Part shown: positions 41,939 through 51,396 of the stretch, piece by piece
Numbering within the stretch: the first letter of the stretch is position 1
Layout of the letters: every line of letters starts with the position of its first letter
DNA from: Corallococcus silvisoli
GTDB taxonomy: Bacteria; Myxococcota; Myxococcia; Myxococcales; Myxococcaceae
Assembly (NCBI RefSeq): GCF_009909145.1
Contig: NZ_JAAAPJ010000003.1
Coordinates: 186,001-250,000 of the forward strand
DNA length: 64,000 bases
Direction: 5' to 3'
Made by a program: the position numbers and the translations under genes
Notes under the pieces: generated by a model
Seen by the model: the letters and a program-made list of their open reading frames with translations, nothing else
Told to the model about the DNA's origin: nothing
Database searches by the model: none

Positions 41939-42838
41939 ATGATCCCACCCGCCGACATGCTGCTCTTCGCCGCGGTCGTCCGTGAGGAGAGCTTCACCCG
42001 GGCGGCGCGACAGCTGGGCATCACCAAGCAGACCATCAGCGAGCGCATCAGCAAGCTAGAGGAGCGGCTTGGCGTGCGGCTGCTGGAGCGGACGACGCGG
42101 CGCCTGCGGGTCACGGGGGCCGGAGCGACGTACTACGAGCGCTGCTCCGCCATCGCCGCGCTGATCGACGAGGCGAACAGCGAGGTGCAACAGCGGCATG
42201 AGGAGCCCGTCGGCCTGCTGCGGGTGTCTTCCCCCATGCTCTACGGGCGGCGATTCCTGAGCCCCGTGATTTCGGAGTACCTCGCCCGCTTTGAGCAGGT
42301 GCGAGTGGAGCTGGTGCTGGCGGACCGCAGGATCCACCTCATCGAAGAGGGGCTGGACGTCGCGGTTCACATCGGCCCGCTCAACGACTCGTCGCTCGTG
42401 GCGAAGAAGCTCGGCGAGGGGCCGGTCCGCTTCGTGGCGAGCCCCCGCTTCCTGGCGAAGTACGGCGCGCCGAGCGCCAGGGAGCTCCGCTCCGCGCGCT
42501 GTATTGGCTTCAGCCCGTTCGAGACCTGGGAGGCGGAGGGAGTGAAGTCTCGAATCGATCCGGTCCTGATCGTGAATGACCATGAGCTGGCGTGCGAGGC
42601 GGCCATCGCCGGAGTCGGCATCGCGCGCGTCCCGGACATCCTCAGCCAGGACGCGATCCGCGACGGCCGGCTCAAGGTCCTCTTCGGCCCCAGGCCCGCG
42701 GCGCTGCGAGCCATCCACGTCGTCTACCCGAGCCGGCTGAACCTCCCGGCCAAGGTCCGGCGCTTCGTGGATGCCATGGCAACGCTGGCCCAGCCGGAGA
42801 CGCCGCCCCGCGGCAGGCCTCGGCGGAAGCGCGCGTGA
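41939..42838 (+). CDS. LysR-family transcriptional regulator
   Basis: The 299-residue protein starts with a LysR winged helix (ADMLLFAAVVREESFTRAAR, QLGITKQTISERISKLEERL, GVRLLERTTRRLRVTGAGAT) and continues with a LysR substrate-binding domain (about 90-290; GLLRVSSPMLYGRRFLSPVI, AGVGIARVPDILSQDAIRDG). It resembles the subgroup that regulates divergent GST and oxidoreductase genes. The ATG at 41939 sits just after the candidate operator. Confidence 0.9.
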   Translation: MIPPADMLLFAAVVREESFTRAARQLGITKQTISERISKLEERLGVRLLERTTRRLRVTGAGATYYERCSAIAALIDEANSEVQQRHEEPVGLLRVSSPMLYGRRFLSPVISEYLARFEQVRVELVLADRRIHLIEEGLDVAVHIGPLNDSSLVAKKLGEGPVRFVASPRFLAKYGAPSARELRSARCIGFSPFETWEAEGVKSRIDPVLIVNDHELACEAAIAGVGIARVPDILSQDAIRDGRLKVLFGPRPAALRAIHVVYPSRLNLPAKVRRFVDAMATLAQPETPPRGRPRRKRA

Positions 42839-43368
42839 GGGGACCGCGCTCCTCGGCCGGGCTTCAGTAGCGTCCTTGGCGTAGCCATCGCCCAGAGCGC
42901 TCCACGTCTTCGGATCCAAGGTCGTCTCGACGACGACCTCCTCTCCAAGGCCGGAGAGGGTGCAGACCACGACGCCATCGCGCTCGGTATAACGACTCAG
43001 GATCGCCCGCTGCGTCTCGTCATCCATGGGTTCGACGGAATATACCGCCTGCCAGCGACCCGCGGCACCAGCAACCCCGCGGCGAACATGCACCAGCGTC
43101 TCCCTTCGCCAAGGACGACGTCGCCGCGGCAGACAGGCCGAGCTGACGAAGCCCACCACCGCGCGCCGCGCGCACTCGCCTTGACGCGCTGTCGAAGACG
43201 ACCGCGACGCACGCATGAGACAACGACCGAATACTGGCTACGAACCAGGCACAGGACACTTGTTTCGAGACCCATTCGCCGTCGCGACCTCGACAGGCCC
43301 GGGCACCGACAGGTACGTTCGAGAGCGGGTTTTGACACCGGCGCGACCGCATCTTGAAAGAGGAAACG
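42839..43368. other. 530-bp region with a gene fragment
   Basis: No intact gene was found. On the minus strand from ATG 43027 a frame reads MDDETQRAILSRYTERDGVV, VCTLSGLGEEVVVETTLDPK and TWSALGDGYAKDA, good protein-like sequence of about 55 codons, but it then runs antisense through the LysR gene without its own stop near 42840. It is probably the 5' remnant of a lost gene. The rest of the region, 43030-43368, shows no recognisable features beyond the promoter of the next gene. Confidence 0.45.
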
Positions 43369-44091
43369 ATGTTTACGGAGAACAAGGAACTGGAGTGGAG
43401 TGAGCTCCCCTTCGAGGACGCGAGCGCGAAGTACGAGATCAACAGCATCAGCGAGGACGGCCTCGGCGAGGTCTTCCCCGAAGATCCCCCGCACTACCTC
43501 GTCCACGATGGCGACGTGGTCATCGACGGCCCCGTGAGTTTTGGTGCGGCCGACGACGGGGACGTCACGCTGCATGTCATTGACGGTAACCTCACCGTCA
43601 ACGGTCCGCTCTTCTTCATCCAGGGCGACTTTTACGGTGCGCTCTTCGTGACAGGATCGATCTTCTGTCAGCAGGCCTTCGTCGACGCAGACGCGATGCT
43701 TTACGTTGGCAAATCAATGCATGTGGAGGGATTGCTCGTCACCAATCTCAGCAAGCCCGCGCACTTCGCCGTCAAGGAGGCGCTGATCGCCGGGAGCTGG
43801 CTCGATGCTTCGGGAGATGGCCTCTTCGAGATTGGCCAGAAGCCCCAGGCGCGGCTGCTCCGCGTCGAGAAGAGCAGCTACCACGCGTTCTCGCAGTACG
43901 CGGAGGAGGCGGAAAAGCGGGCCAGGGACGAGGGTACGGAACTGAAGAAGCCGAGCTATTTCGGTTTCTCACCGAAGGAAGCGATCTCGGTCAAGGGCAT
44001 CCTCCATCCCTCGCTCGTCCAGGGGGAAGAAGGCGTCAGCGCGCGTCACATCCGCGAAGCCATGGAGGAAGGCAAGCCGCTCTTCGCATGA
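43369..44091 (+). CDS. Hypothetical protein with bactofilin-like beta-helix
   Basis: The 240-residue protein has a central run of short repeating strands (HYLVHDGDVVIDGPVSF, VTLHVIDGNLTVNGPLFFI, GALFVTGSIFCQQAFVDAD, LYVGKSMHVEGLLVTNLS; about residues 45-140), like a small beta-helix of the bactofilin or polymer-forming type, followed by an alpha-helical C-terminal region (YAEEAEKRARDEGTELKK). No signal peptide. GAGGAAACG precedes the ATG. A cytoplasmic scaffold is possible; no family assigned with certainty. Confidence 0.65.
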   Translation: MFTENKELEWSELPFEDASAKYEINSISEDGLGEVFPEDPPHYLVHDGDVVIDGPVSFGAADDGDVTLHVIDGNLTVNGPLFFIQGDFYGALFVTGSIFCQQAFVDADAMLYVGKSMHVEGLLVTNLSKPAHFAVKEALIAGSWLDASGDGLFEIGQKPQARLLRVEKSSYHAFSQYAEEAEKRARDEGTELKKPSYFGFSPKEAISVKGILHPSLVQGEEGVSARHIREAMEEGKPLFA

Positions 44092-44215
44092 CCGGTCGTT
44101 TCGTGCCGGGGATGGCCAGCGAGCCTCGGGCCGATTTGGACTCCCTGGACGCCTGCCGGGAGTTGGTCCCGGCCCCACTCCGCCCTTCTCGGCGGTTTCG
44201 TGCTACCCCAAGGCC

Positions 44216-45958
44216 GTGGACTCGCTCGTCACGCTCCTCGAACCGGCGCCCCGGACGGATGAAGTGCCCGGGACGTTCCCAAGTCCCTTCGACGCCCTGG
44301 GGCCACATGACCTCGCGCGACGGGCCGCCGAGTCATTGCAGGCGTCGCTGCGCGAGGGAGTCATCGCCCCGGGACTCTCCAGCCACATCCTGCAGGGACC
44401 GGACGGCGGGAAGATGTTCGGTGTGCTCGTGGTGCGGCGGCCAGATGGGGCGCTGGGCGTGCTGCGTGCCTTCTCCGCGATGCTCGCGGGAAGCTGGGAC
44501 GTGCCGGGCTTCGTCCCACCCGTCTTCGACCGCGAGGCCCGCTCCCGGGTGGAGCCGGTGGCCGACGCCACGGTGAAGGCCTTGCTGGCCCGCGCCGAAG
44601 CGTGGGGAACCTCCGAGGAATTGCTCCGCCTGCGCTCGGACGACGACGCACGGCAGGCCCGCGAGGCCACGGAGCGCGAAGCCATGCGGCTGCGCCATGA
44701 GGCCCGCCGCCGCCAGCGACACGAGCGCCGCGCGGCGCTCCTCGCCATGCCAGCTCGCGCGGAGTCCTTGAGTGCCCCAGGCCATGAGCCGTCCGCCCTG
44801 ACGCTCCCCGCGACGGGCCTCACGCAGGCCGAACGTGCGGAGGCACTGCATGCGATTGATCAGGAGAGCCGGGGGGACAAGGCGGAGAAGCGCCGCTGGG
44901 ATGCCGCCCAGGAGGAAGCCCGGCGCTTGCTCTCACCCGCCCGCGCGAAGGCAGAGCGCCGCGTGCGCGCCCTGGACCGGCTGCGGCGCATTGTCTCGCG
45001 CGGGTTCATGAAACAGTTTCACGACACCTACGTCATCACCAACTCGCGCGGAGAGACGCGCCCCCTGCGCTCGCTCTATTCCGGAGCCGAGCCCCCCTCC
45101 GGCGCGGGGGACTGCGCGGGCGCGAAGCTGCTCGCCCATGCCTTCGCTCACGGTCTCCAACCCGTCGCGCTCGCCGAGTTCTGGTGGGGCACACCTCCCG
45201 CGTCCGGTGGCCGCGTCCAGGGCGCTTTCTATCCCGCGTGCCGTGACAAGTGCGGCCCCCTCCTCCCGTTCATGCTGGAGGGCCTGGAGGTCTCCGCGCC
45301 CCGCGTCTTCATCCCACCGCCCGCCCCCACGCCGGACCTGTCCATTGTCTTCGAGGACGCGTGGCTCGTGGTCATCGACAAGCCTTGCGGCCTCTTGTCC
45401 GTGCCCGGCCGGGACGCGGCGCTCGTGGACTCGGTGCTCACCCGACTGCGCGCACGCCACCCCCATGCCACGGGGCCCCTGCTCGTGCACCGGCTGGACC
45501 TGGACACCTCCGGGTTGCTCGTCGCGGCGCTGGATGCCCGCACGCACGCGGCGCTGCAACGCCAGTTCCTCCACCGCGACGTGGACAAGCGCTACGTCGC
45601 GCTCATCGACGGGCCGGTGCGGTCGGACGCGGGCACCATCACGCTGCCCCTGCGCGTCGACCTGGATGACCGGCCCCGGCAGATCGTCGACCCCGTCCAC
45701 GGCAAGCCCGCGGTCACCGACTGGGAGGTCCTTCACCGCGAGGCCGGCCGCACCCGCGTCGCCTTCCACCCGCGCACCGGGCGCACGCACCAGCTGCGCG
45801 TCCACGCGGCGCATCCACGAGGACTGGGCGCGCCCATCGTCGGAGATCCGCTGTACGGACACGCGGGCTCCCGCCTGCACCTGCACGCGGAAGCCCTGTC
45901 CTTCGTGCATCCAGCGACGGGGCAGCGCGTGTCCTTCACTCGCGCCGCCCCGTTCTGA
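44216..45958 (+). CDS. RluA-family pseudouridine synthase, long form
   Basis: The 580-residue protein has a C-terminal RluA catalytic domain (about 355-575): VFEDAWLVVIDKPCGLLSVP, then LLVHRLDLDTSGLLVAA with the catalytic Asp, and HPRTGRTHQLRVHAAH. An N-terminal part of about 340 residues contains a charged coiled coil (REAMRLRHEARRRQRHERRA) and the conserved block GDCAGAKLLAHAFAHGLQPV then LAEFWWGTPP and FYPACRDKCGPLLPFMLEGL, known from the long RluA group. It isomerises uridines in rRNA or tRNA. GTG start at 44216. Confidence 0.88.
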   Translation: MDSLVTLLEPAPRTDEVPGTFPSPFDALGPHDLARRAAESLQASLREGVIAPGLSSHILQGPDGGKMFGVLVVRRPDGALGVLRAFSAMLAGSWDVPGFVPPVFDREARSRVEPVADATVKALLARAEAWGTSEELLRLRSDDDARQAREATEREAMRLRHEARRRQRHERRAALLAMPARAESLSAPGHEPSALTLPATGLTQAERAEALHAIDQESRGDKAEKRRWDAAQEEARRLLSPARAKAERRVRALDRLRRIVSRGFMKQFHDTYVITNSRGETRPLRSLYSGAEPPSGAGDCAGAKLLAHAFAHGLQPVALAEFWWGTPPASGGRVQGAFYPACRDKCGPLLPFMLEGLEVSAPRVFIPPPAPTPDLSIVFEDAWLVVIDKPCGLLSVPGRDAALVDSVLTRLRARHPHATGPLLVHRLDLDTSGLLVAALDARTHAALQRQFLHRDVDKRYVALIDGPVRSDAGTITLPLRVDLDDRPRQIVDPVHGKPAVTDWEVLHREAGRTRVAFHPRTGRTHQLRVHAAHPRGLGAPIVGDPLYGHAGSRLHLHAEALSFVHPATGQRVSFTRAAPF

Positions 45959-45964
45959 GCACCG

Positions 45965-46873
45965 TCAGTTGACGAGCAGCACCTTGCCCACGCCGCCTGA
46001 CTCCACGAGCTTCTGGGCCTCCTTCGCCTTCTCCAGCGGGAAGGTCTTGCCGACCGGGATGACCAGGTCGCCCTTCGCCACGCTCTGGCCAATCTGCGCG
46101 AGCCTCCGGCCGTCGGGATGGGACATGAACGCGCGCACGACCAGGCCCTTCTCCTTCGCGCCCTTGGTCGGCCCCACCACGCTGCCCACCGTGCCCCCGT
46201 GCTTCACCCGCTCCAGCACGGCGGTCATGGCGTCGCCGCCGACCGTGTCCGCCACCGCGTCCAGCGTCGGCAGCTTCGCGACGTCCTTGGGATCATCCAG
46301 CGCGACGACGCCGTCCACCTTCAGCGTCTTGCGCGCCTCCTCCACCTGCTTGCGCCGCACGCCGACCCAGATCTTCGCGCCCCGGGAATGCGCCGCGAAG
46401 ACCGCCGCGCGCCCCACGGCGCCCAGCGCCCCGGTGATGAGCACCGTGTCGCCCTTCGACGGTTGCACCTGCTCCTCGATGAGCTGCACGCCCGTCAGCG
46501 TCGCCAGCGGCAGCGCGGCGGCATCCTTCAGGTCCAGCGACTCCGGCACCTTCGCCCAGGCCTCCGTCGGCGCGACCACGGTCTCCGCGTAGCCGGCGTT
46601 CACCAGCCCCATCACGCGATCTCCTGGCTCGAAGTCCTCCACGCCCGTGCCGACCTCGATGACCTCGCCGGACACATCCCGGCCCAGGATGGCGGGGAAC
46701 TTCAACTGCATCCGCTCCTTCATGTCCCCCCGGCGGATCTTCAAGTCCACCGGGTTGATGCTCGCGGCCGTGACGCGGACCTTCACCTCGCCCGGCCCCA
46801 CCTTGGGCTCTGGCATGTCCTGCACGGCGAGCACATCCACATCCCCATAGCCTTTGAGAACGACCGCTTTCAT
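45965..46873 (-). CDS. Zinc-free MDR oxidoreductase (quinone oxidoreductase type)
   Basis: The 302-residue protein is a medium-chain dehydrogenase/reductase: GroES-like domain (MKAVVLKGYGDVDVLAVQDM, VTAASINPVDLKIRRGDMKE, PAILGRDVSGEVIEVGTGVE) and a Rossmann domain with the NADPH motif VLITGALGAVGRAAVFAA. The zinc-ligand cysteines are missing, which places it with NADPH:quinone reductases and enoyl reductases. ATG 46873. It converges on the RluA gene with a 6-bp gap. Confidence 0.9.
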   Translation of the reverse strand: MKAVVLKGYGDVDVLAVQDMPEPKVGPGEVKVRVTAASINPVDLKIRRGDMKERMQLKFPAILGRDVSGEVIEVGTGVEDFEPGDRVMGLVNAGYAETVVAPTEAWAKVPESLDLKDAAALPLATLTGVQLIEEQVQPSKGDTVLITGALGAVGRAAVFAAHSRGAKIWVGVRRKQVEEARKTLKVDGVVALDDPKDVAKLPTLDAVADTVGGDAMTAVLERVKHGGTVGSVVGPTKGAKEKGLVVRAFMSHPDGRRLAQIGQSVAKGDLVIPVGKTFPLEKAKEAQKLVESGGVGKVLLVN

Positions 46874-47079
46874 CCGGACCTCCGCTCGGTGGACAAAGGA
46901 AGAGACATCCCGCGACGGGCCAACGGTAAGCACCTCCAGATGAGGTGCCATCGTCGGCGAGCGGTCGTCCTGCCTCCCTGCTCCCATAGACATGGCGGAG
47001 GCCTCTCATCCCCGGTGCGAAGGACCGCGCGCGCACCAGCCCACCGCTCGCAGGCCTGTCCCCTTCCGTCGGGCCCACG

Positions 47080-47946
47080 TCATGTGCCGGCCGGCATGCG
47101 AGGGACCGCCACCCGGCCCCCTGTCACCTGCCCTCCCGCGACATCGATGATCCAGTAGCCCTCCTGCCCTGAGAACGTGGAGGAGCCAGCGCCGAACAAG
47201 TGGGGCCGCACCGCGGTGGCCGCGTGATGGAAGCGCCGGTGGATGTGGCCATGCAACACCGCGTGACGGGCTCCGGGCAGCAGCGCGCAGAGCGCCTGTC
47301 CATCGCGGAGCCCCCAGGGCCCCTGGGCCACCTCCCCCACGGGCGTCAGCGGCGCGTGGTGCACGACGACGAGCAGCGCCCTACCGGCGAGCCGCGGATC
47401 CGCCGCCACCGCCGCGAGCCCTTCGAGCTGCGCGCGCCCGATGTACCCCTGGGAGATCCCGGGCACTGGCGGCACGCGGGCGGAGCAGAGGCCCACCACC
47501 GCAGCCTCGTCCCCCACGCGGCGGACGAAGGGGAAGGGCCCCTCCCGGCAGTGCTCGGGCAGGTCGCTCTCCAGCAGGTGCCCGAAGTATCGCGCGAAGC
47601 GTCCGGTCCGGAGGCTCCCCGGCGTGTACACGTCATGGTTGCCCGGGATGACGGTGCAACGGCTCCGGTCCTCCACCAGCGAGCCCAGGGCCTCACGTGC
47701 CGCCTGGAACTCGCTGTCCAGCGCGCACGCGGTGAGGTCTCCGGAGAGGATGAAGTGATCCGCGGCATGATCCCGCGCCTCGCGCGCGATGGCGGCGAGC
47801 ACCTGCGGCGCGCGGAGGTATGCACGGGCCCGCCCCCCCGCGAGCAACTCCGGGAGGGCCAGCCAGCGGCGCCACCCCAGTCGGAGCAGCGACTCCCCGC
47901 GGTAGTCCGCGGTGAGGTGGACATCGGAGCAGTGGACGAAGCGCAT
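47080..47946 (-). CDS. Metallophosphoesterase
   Basis: The 288-residue protein has the calcineurin-like phosphoesterase motifs in order: FVHCSDVHL (Asp8, His10), FILSGDLTA, VIPGNHDVYT, VVVHHAPLTP and AVLHGHIHRRFHH, giving the two-metal site. A CpdA-like cyclic-nucleotide or nucleotide-pyrophosphate hydrolase is plausible; the substrate is not readable. Cytoplasmic, no signal. It is not clearly in an operon. Confidence 0.9.
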   Translation of the reverse strand: MRFVHCSDVHLTADYRGESLLRLGWRRWLALPELLAGGRARAYLRAPQVLAAIAREARDHAADHFILSGDLTACALDSEFQAAREALGSLVEDRSRCTVIPGNHDVYTPGSLRTGRFARYFGHLLESDLPEHCREGPFPFVRRVGDEAAVVGLCSARVPPVPGISQGYIGRAQLEGLAAVAADPRLAGRALLVVVHHAPLTPVGEVAQGPWGLRDGQALCALLPGARHAVLHGHIHRRFHHAATAVRPHLFGAGSSTFSGQEGYWIIDVAGGQVTGGRVAVPRMPAGT

Positions 47947-48014
47947 GGAGCAAGCGGGCCTCCGCCCCCCGCTTCCGGAGCCGCGGTCCGGAAGCAGGAG
48001 GCGTCAGCGTGCGA

Positions 48015-48815
48015 TTACAGCGACTGGCAGACGGCGTTGCCCAGGGTGCGGGTGTCCCAATCACGGATGCCGCAGCCATAGCCCGAGCCGTCCATGCTGC
48101 CCCCACCCGCGAGCCGCGCGACATCCCAGGGGGCGAGCTTCGCGCACACCTCCGCCGAGCGGGCACGCGCCTCCTGCGGAGAGAGCAGCGCCGTGCCGGG
48201 AGCGCACGGCTTGTCGCCCAGCACCTCGACGAAGGACAGCTGCGCGCACAGGCTGTTGCCCAGACCGCGCGTGTCGACGTCACGGATGCCGCAGCCGTAG
48301 CCCGGGCCGTCCATGCTGCCCCCGCCCGCGAGCCGCGCGACATCCCACGTCCCCAGGGTCGCGCAGAAGCCGGACGGGTTGGTGCGCGCGACCAGCGGGC
48401 TCACCAGGGTGAGGCCCGACGGGCAGACGCCATCGCCCAGCGACTCGCTGGCCGTGCCGACCTGCTTGCAGATGCTGTTGCCCAGCCCGCGCGCGTCGGA
48501 GGTGCGCACGCCGCAGCCGTAGCCGGGACCATCGATGGCGCCACCGTTCGCCAGCCGCGCGATGTCCCACGTGCCCATCTGGGCGCAGATGGCGGAGGAG
48601 TTGGCGCGGGCCTCCTCGGGAGACGCGAGCGTGTAGCCCGCCGGACACGCCGTGTCACCGAGGACGACCGTGACCTCACCCGCGAGCGCGGCGCTGGCCT
48701 GGGCGGTGGTGTCCTTCTGCCCTCCCTCCGTGGACTCCGCCGGGGCGCCACACCCCACCGACGACACCGCGAGGCTCACACACGACACCAGCGAAACAAC
48801 GAGGTTCTTCCTCAT
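48015..48815 (-). CDS. Lipoprotein with three tandem Cys-bearing repeats
   Basis: The 266-residue protein has a lipoprotein signal (SLVSCVSLAVSSVGCG) and three repeats of about 70 residues. Each holds a C-P-x-G/C-A-P-G start (TACPAGYTLASPEEARANS, GVCPSGLTLVSPLVARTNP, KPCAPGTALLSPQEARARS), then W-D-[IV]-ARLA-x-GG, GPGYGCG[IV]R and D-x-R-x-LGN-x-[IV]C. The second and third copies are nearly the same over AGGGSMDG and GYGCGIRD. Four cysteines per unit suggest disulfide-stabilised modules. Function and family unknown; a surface protein is likely. Confidence 0.77.
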   Translation of the reverse strand: MRKNLVVSLVSCVSLAVSSVGCGAPAESTEGGQKDTTAQASAALAGEVTVVLGDTACPAGYTLASPEEARANSSAICAQMGTWDIARLANGGAIDGPGYGCGVRTSDARGLGNSICKQVGTASESLGDGVCPSGLTLVSPLVARTNPSGFCATLGTWDVARLAGGGSMDGPGYGCGIRDVDTRGLGNSLCAQLSFVEVLGDKPCAPGTALLSPQEARARSAEVCAKLAPWDVARLAGGGSMDGSGYGCGIRDWDTRTLGNAVCQSL

Positions 48816-49143
48816 GACGGACTCCCTGCATTGGAACTGCGTGGACCTGATGGAAAGACAGACATCGCATCCGCCTTCGCCGCGCGCGGCGAGGGCAAGT
48901 CCTCGGCGGACGCCGGAGGGCTCGGGCCACGGCCATCAGCAAGCTGCGTACCAATCCAGAAAAACAAACACACATGGAGTGCGATCACCAATTCGCCACG
49001 TCAAGCCAGCCCCTTTTCGCGTTCTCAAGGGACGCGGTTGCGTGACGTGACGACGCTTCACGTGGAGTCCCAGCCTCGCGCGCCCCGGGCCCATGTCCCG
49101 CGCACGGTTCGTGAATGGATTGACGCACCTGGAGGTGGAACGA

Positions 49144-50580
49144 ATGCAGGTGCGTCATGTGGCCATTGGAGCCAGCCACGAAATCTACGACTCAGCGGAG
49201 GCCGCGCTGCGGGCGGCGGTGGCCCGGCGCGTCGAGGATCGCCTCATCCGGGAGCGGCAGCAGCGCCAGTCCGCGCGGTACCGGCGGTGGAAGGTGGTGG
49301 ACACCACGCCCCTGCTCCGCTCCATCGACGGGGGCCTGGACGACACGAAGTTCCTCTACCCCGTGTTGGACAACCTCCCGCTCATCGTCTTTCCACTGCT
49401 GAGCTACGCGCTGACGGGAGCGCAGGTCAGCGTCTACGGCCCTCCGGAGGTCTGCCGGGTGGTGGAGGTGGTGCGCGACGTCCTGCTGGCGCAAGGGCTC
49501 ATCGGGGACCGCGCGAAGGTCCTGGCCGTCGAGGAGGACCGGCGCGACATCTCCCTCTCCCGCTCCATCCAGCGCTCCACGGAGTGCCTGTCCGCCGCGA
49601 AGGATGAGCCCATCGCCTGGTCCGCCGGAGACCTGGTGCTGGCATATGACACCCATCCCTGGCTGATGGACCGGCACCTGCCCGGCTACGAGCTCATCTT
49701 CAACCTCAACGCCCGCCAGCGCGTCTTCCCGGAAGGCACGCCAGAGCTCTTCGCCCGTAACTACTTCGACCGCCTGCGCCTGGAAGGAGCGCCGGGCGCG
49801 GTGCTCGACATCAAGGAGCCGAACGTCCTGCTCTTCACCTCCGCGGGGCTGCGAGGCCTGACGAAGGTGGACGAGCTGCGGCACCCTCGCCCGGGCGACA
49901 CCTATATGAAGGTGCTGCTGCGTGCCGCGGCGAGGACCGTCTGGCATACGAGCCCTGCGGCGAGCGTGGCGTTCCTGCGCTATGGATTGAAACGGACCCG
50001 GGACCGCATCGAAGCCGGGGACGCGCTCCCCCAGCTCCATGCCGGAGAGCTGGCCCGGACCTTCTTCGGGGTGCCCACCCTCCTGAAGGCGGAGAACACA
50101 GACCCCTTCTTCGTGCGGGACGGCGACAGCGTGGAGGACTTGTTTGGCTATTACCGGGCGGTCCTCCAGCCCATCGTCGACTCCGCCGCCACGAAGGAGG
50201 CTGGCTACCGCGAGCTATCGCACTACCACCCTCATGCGGGAATCCTCTATCGCCTCTCCCAGGCCCTGCGCCCGCTCCAATCCGAGCTGCCCCTGTGGCG
50301 CAGGTGGCCGGAGCTCATCCAGGACAAGCTCGCCACGCTCAACCAGCGGCTGGCCCAGGAGTTCAGGGGCCTGGGAATCCCTGACGCGGCGCGGCCCGTG
50401 CCGGAGTACTTCGACGCGATGGGTGTCTTTCAATCGCGCCCCCTGCCCTCCGACAACCTTCCCCTGACGCGTGACTTCCTGCGCAACGCCTACCACCCTT
50501 CCTTCGAACACAACCAGCGCTTGTACCAGTGGCTCGTGGCGGGGTGCTTGCCTCCGGAACGCATGCGCGTCAGCGGGTGA
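49144..50580 (+). CDS. Nucleotidyltransferase-like protein, paralogue 1
   Basis: The 478-residue protein starts at ATG 49144 (GGAGGTGG 7 nt upstream; the paralogue aligns from here). It has a GT-A/NTP-transferase-like region: KFLYPVLDNLPLIVFPLLSY, ALTGAQVSVYGPPEVCRVVE (about 75-120) and IAWSAGDLVLAYDTHPWLMD (about 155-175), where sugar nucleotidyltransferases have their metal-binding Asp. The C-terminal half (DPFFVRDGDSVEDLFGYYRA, PLWRRWPELIQDKLATLNQR) is helical and unknown. It is a clear paralogue of the gene at 62176-63705 at the other end of the heptose locus, pointing to activation of a second sugar or a related donor. Confidence 0.72.
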   Translation: MQVRHVAIGASHEIYDSAEAALRAAVARRVEDRLIRERQQRQSARYRRWKVVDTTPLLRSIDGGLDDTKFLYPVLDNLPLIVFPLLSYALTGAQVSVYGPPEVCRVVEVVRDVLLAQGLIGDRAKVLAVEEDRRDISLSRSIQRSTECLSAAKDEPIAWSAGDLVLAYDTHPWLMDRHLPGYELIFNLNARQRVFPEGTPELFARNYFDRLRLEGAPGAVLDIKEPNVLLFTSAGLRGLTKVDELRHPRPGDTYMKVLLRAAARTVWHTSPAASVAFLRYGLKRTRDRIEAGDALPQLHAGELARTFFGVPTLLKAENTDPFFVRDGDSVEDLFGYYRAVLQPIVDSAATKEAGYRELSHYHPHAGILYRLSQALRPLQSELPLWRRWPELIQDKLATLNQRLAQEFRGLGIPDAARPVPEYFDAMGVFQSRPLPSDNLPLTRDFLRNAYHPSFEHNQRLYQWLVAGCLPPERMRVSG

Positions 50581-50662
50581 CGCAACTCCTGACGGCGGCC
50601 GGGGCTCGCCGGAGAGAGACCGCGATCCCCTGGCTGGTACACGGGGTGCAACGACTTGAGCC

Positions 50663-51349
50663 ATGTCCTTCCGAAAACAAGTCTTGAGCGACCTCTCCGG
50701 CAGCTATGCGAACTTCTCCGAGCACCACAAGGACATCCGGTCCTTCTTTGAGATCATCGGGGTGCGCTTCGCCATCCGCGAATATGGCGTCAGCCTGAAG
50801 CCCGTGGCGGGGAACAAGCTGTTCTCGAACGCGAGCGGATATCTGCTGTCGGATGACAGCTCCTACCCTTTCTATCTCTGGCTGCCGTCGTGGCTGGGCC
50901 GCTTCTACGTGGACCCGCTGCACGTCCCCGCGGGGACCCCGGTGGATGCCTGCACCGCCCGGGACGTCCGGTTCATCGCCTTCATCTGGATCTGGCTCGG
51001 CTTCAATGACGCGTATGTGAACGACGCCGAGGGACCGGAGTGTTGGTTTGGCGTGGCCGAGCCCCGGCCGGAGGACCCGTCGGAGTCCGTCGCGGTGACC
51101 GCGGACAAGGTGTGGAAGTACTTCCGCATCGAGCGCACGAGCCAGGGCGAGAGCGACGGCTGGCTGAGCGGCGGCTTCCAGAAGAACCCCATCGGCTGTG
51201 ACTTGAACGGCCGCTGGTCCATGCGGCGCGTCCCGCTGGAGAAGCTGTCCAGCTACTACCAGATCGAGAAGCACGTCGTCCGGCCGCTCGGGGAGAAGTT
51301 CCACGAGCTGGCGAGCCCCACTCCGGGAGCGCTCGCGCTGGTGAAGTGA
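50663..51349 (+). CDS. Hypothetical protein of the heptose locus
   Basis: The 228-residue protein has no signal peptide or membrane helix. It is rich in Trp, Tyr and Phe (YPFYLWLPSWLGRFYVDPLH, FIAFIWIWLGFNDAYVND) with an acidic middle part (GVAEPRPEDPSESVAVTADK). The good codon bias and length support a real gene. It follows paralogue 1 by 82 bp on the plus strand and converges on the mtnK-like gene. No family was recognised. Confidence 0.68.
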   Translation: MSFRKQVLSDLSGSYANFSEHHKDIRSFFEIIGVRFAIREYGVSLKPVAGNKLFSNASGYLLSDDSSYPFYLWLPSWLGRFYVDPLHVPAGTPVDACTARDVRFIAFIWIWLGFNDAYVNDAEGPECWFGVAEPRPEDPSESVAVTADKVWKYFRIERTSQGESDGWLSGGFQKNPIGCDLNGRWSMRRVPLEKLSSYYQIEKHVVRPLGEKFHELASPTPGALALVK

Positions 51350-51396
51350 GGTGCCCCGTGCCCCGGAGGCCGTGAGCCTCCGGGATGCGCCGCGCC

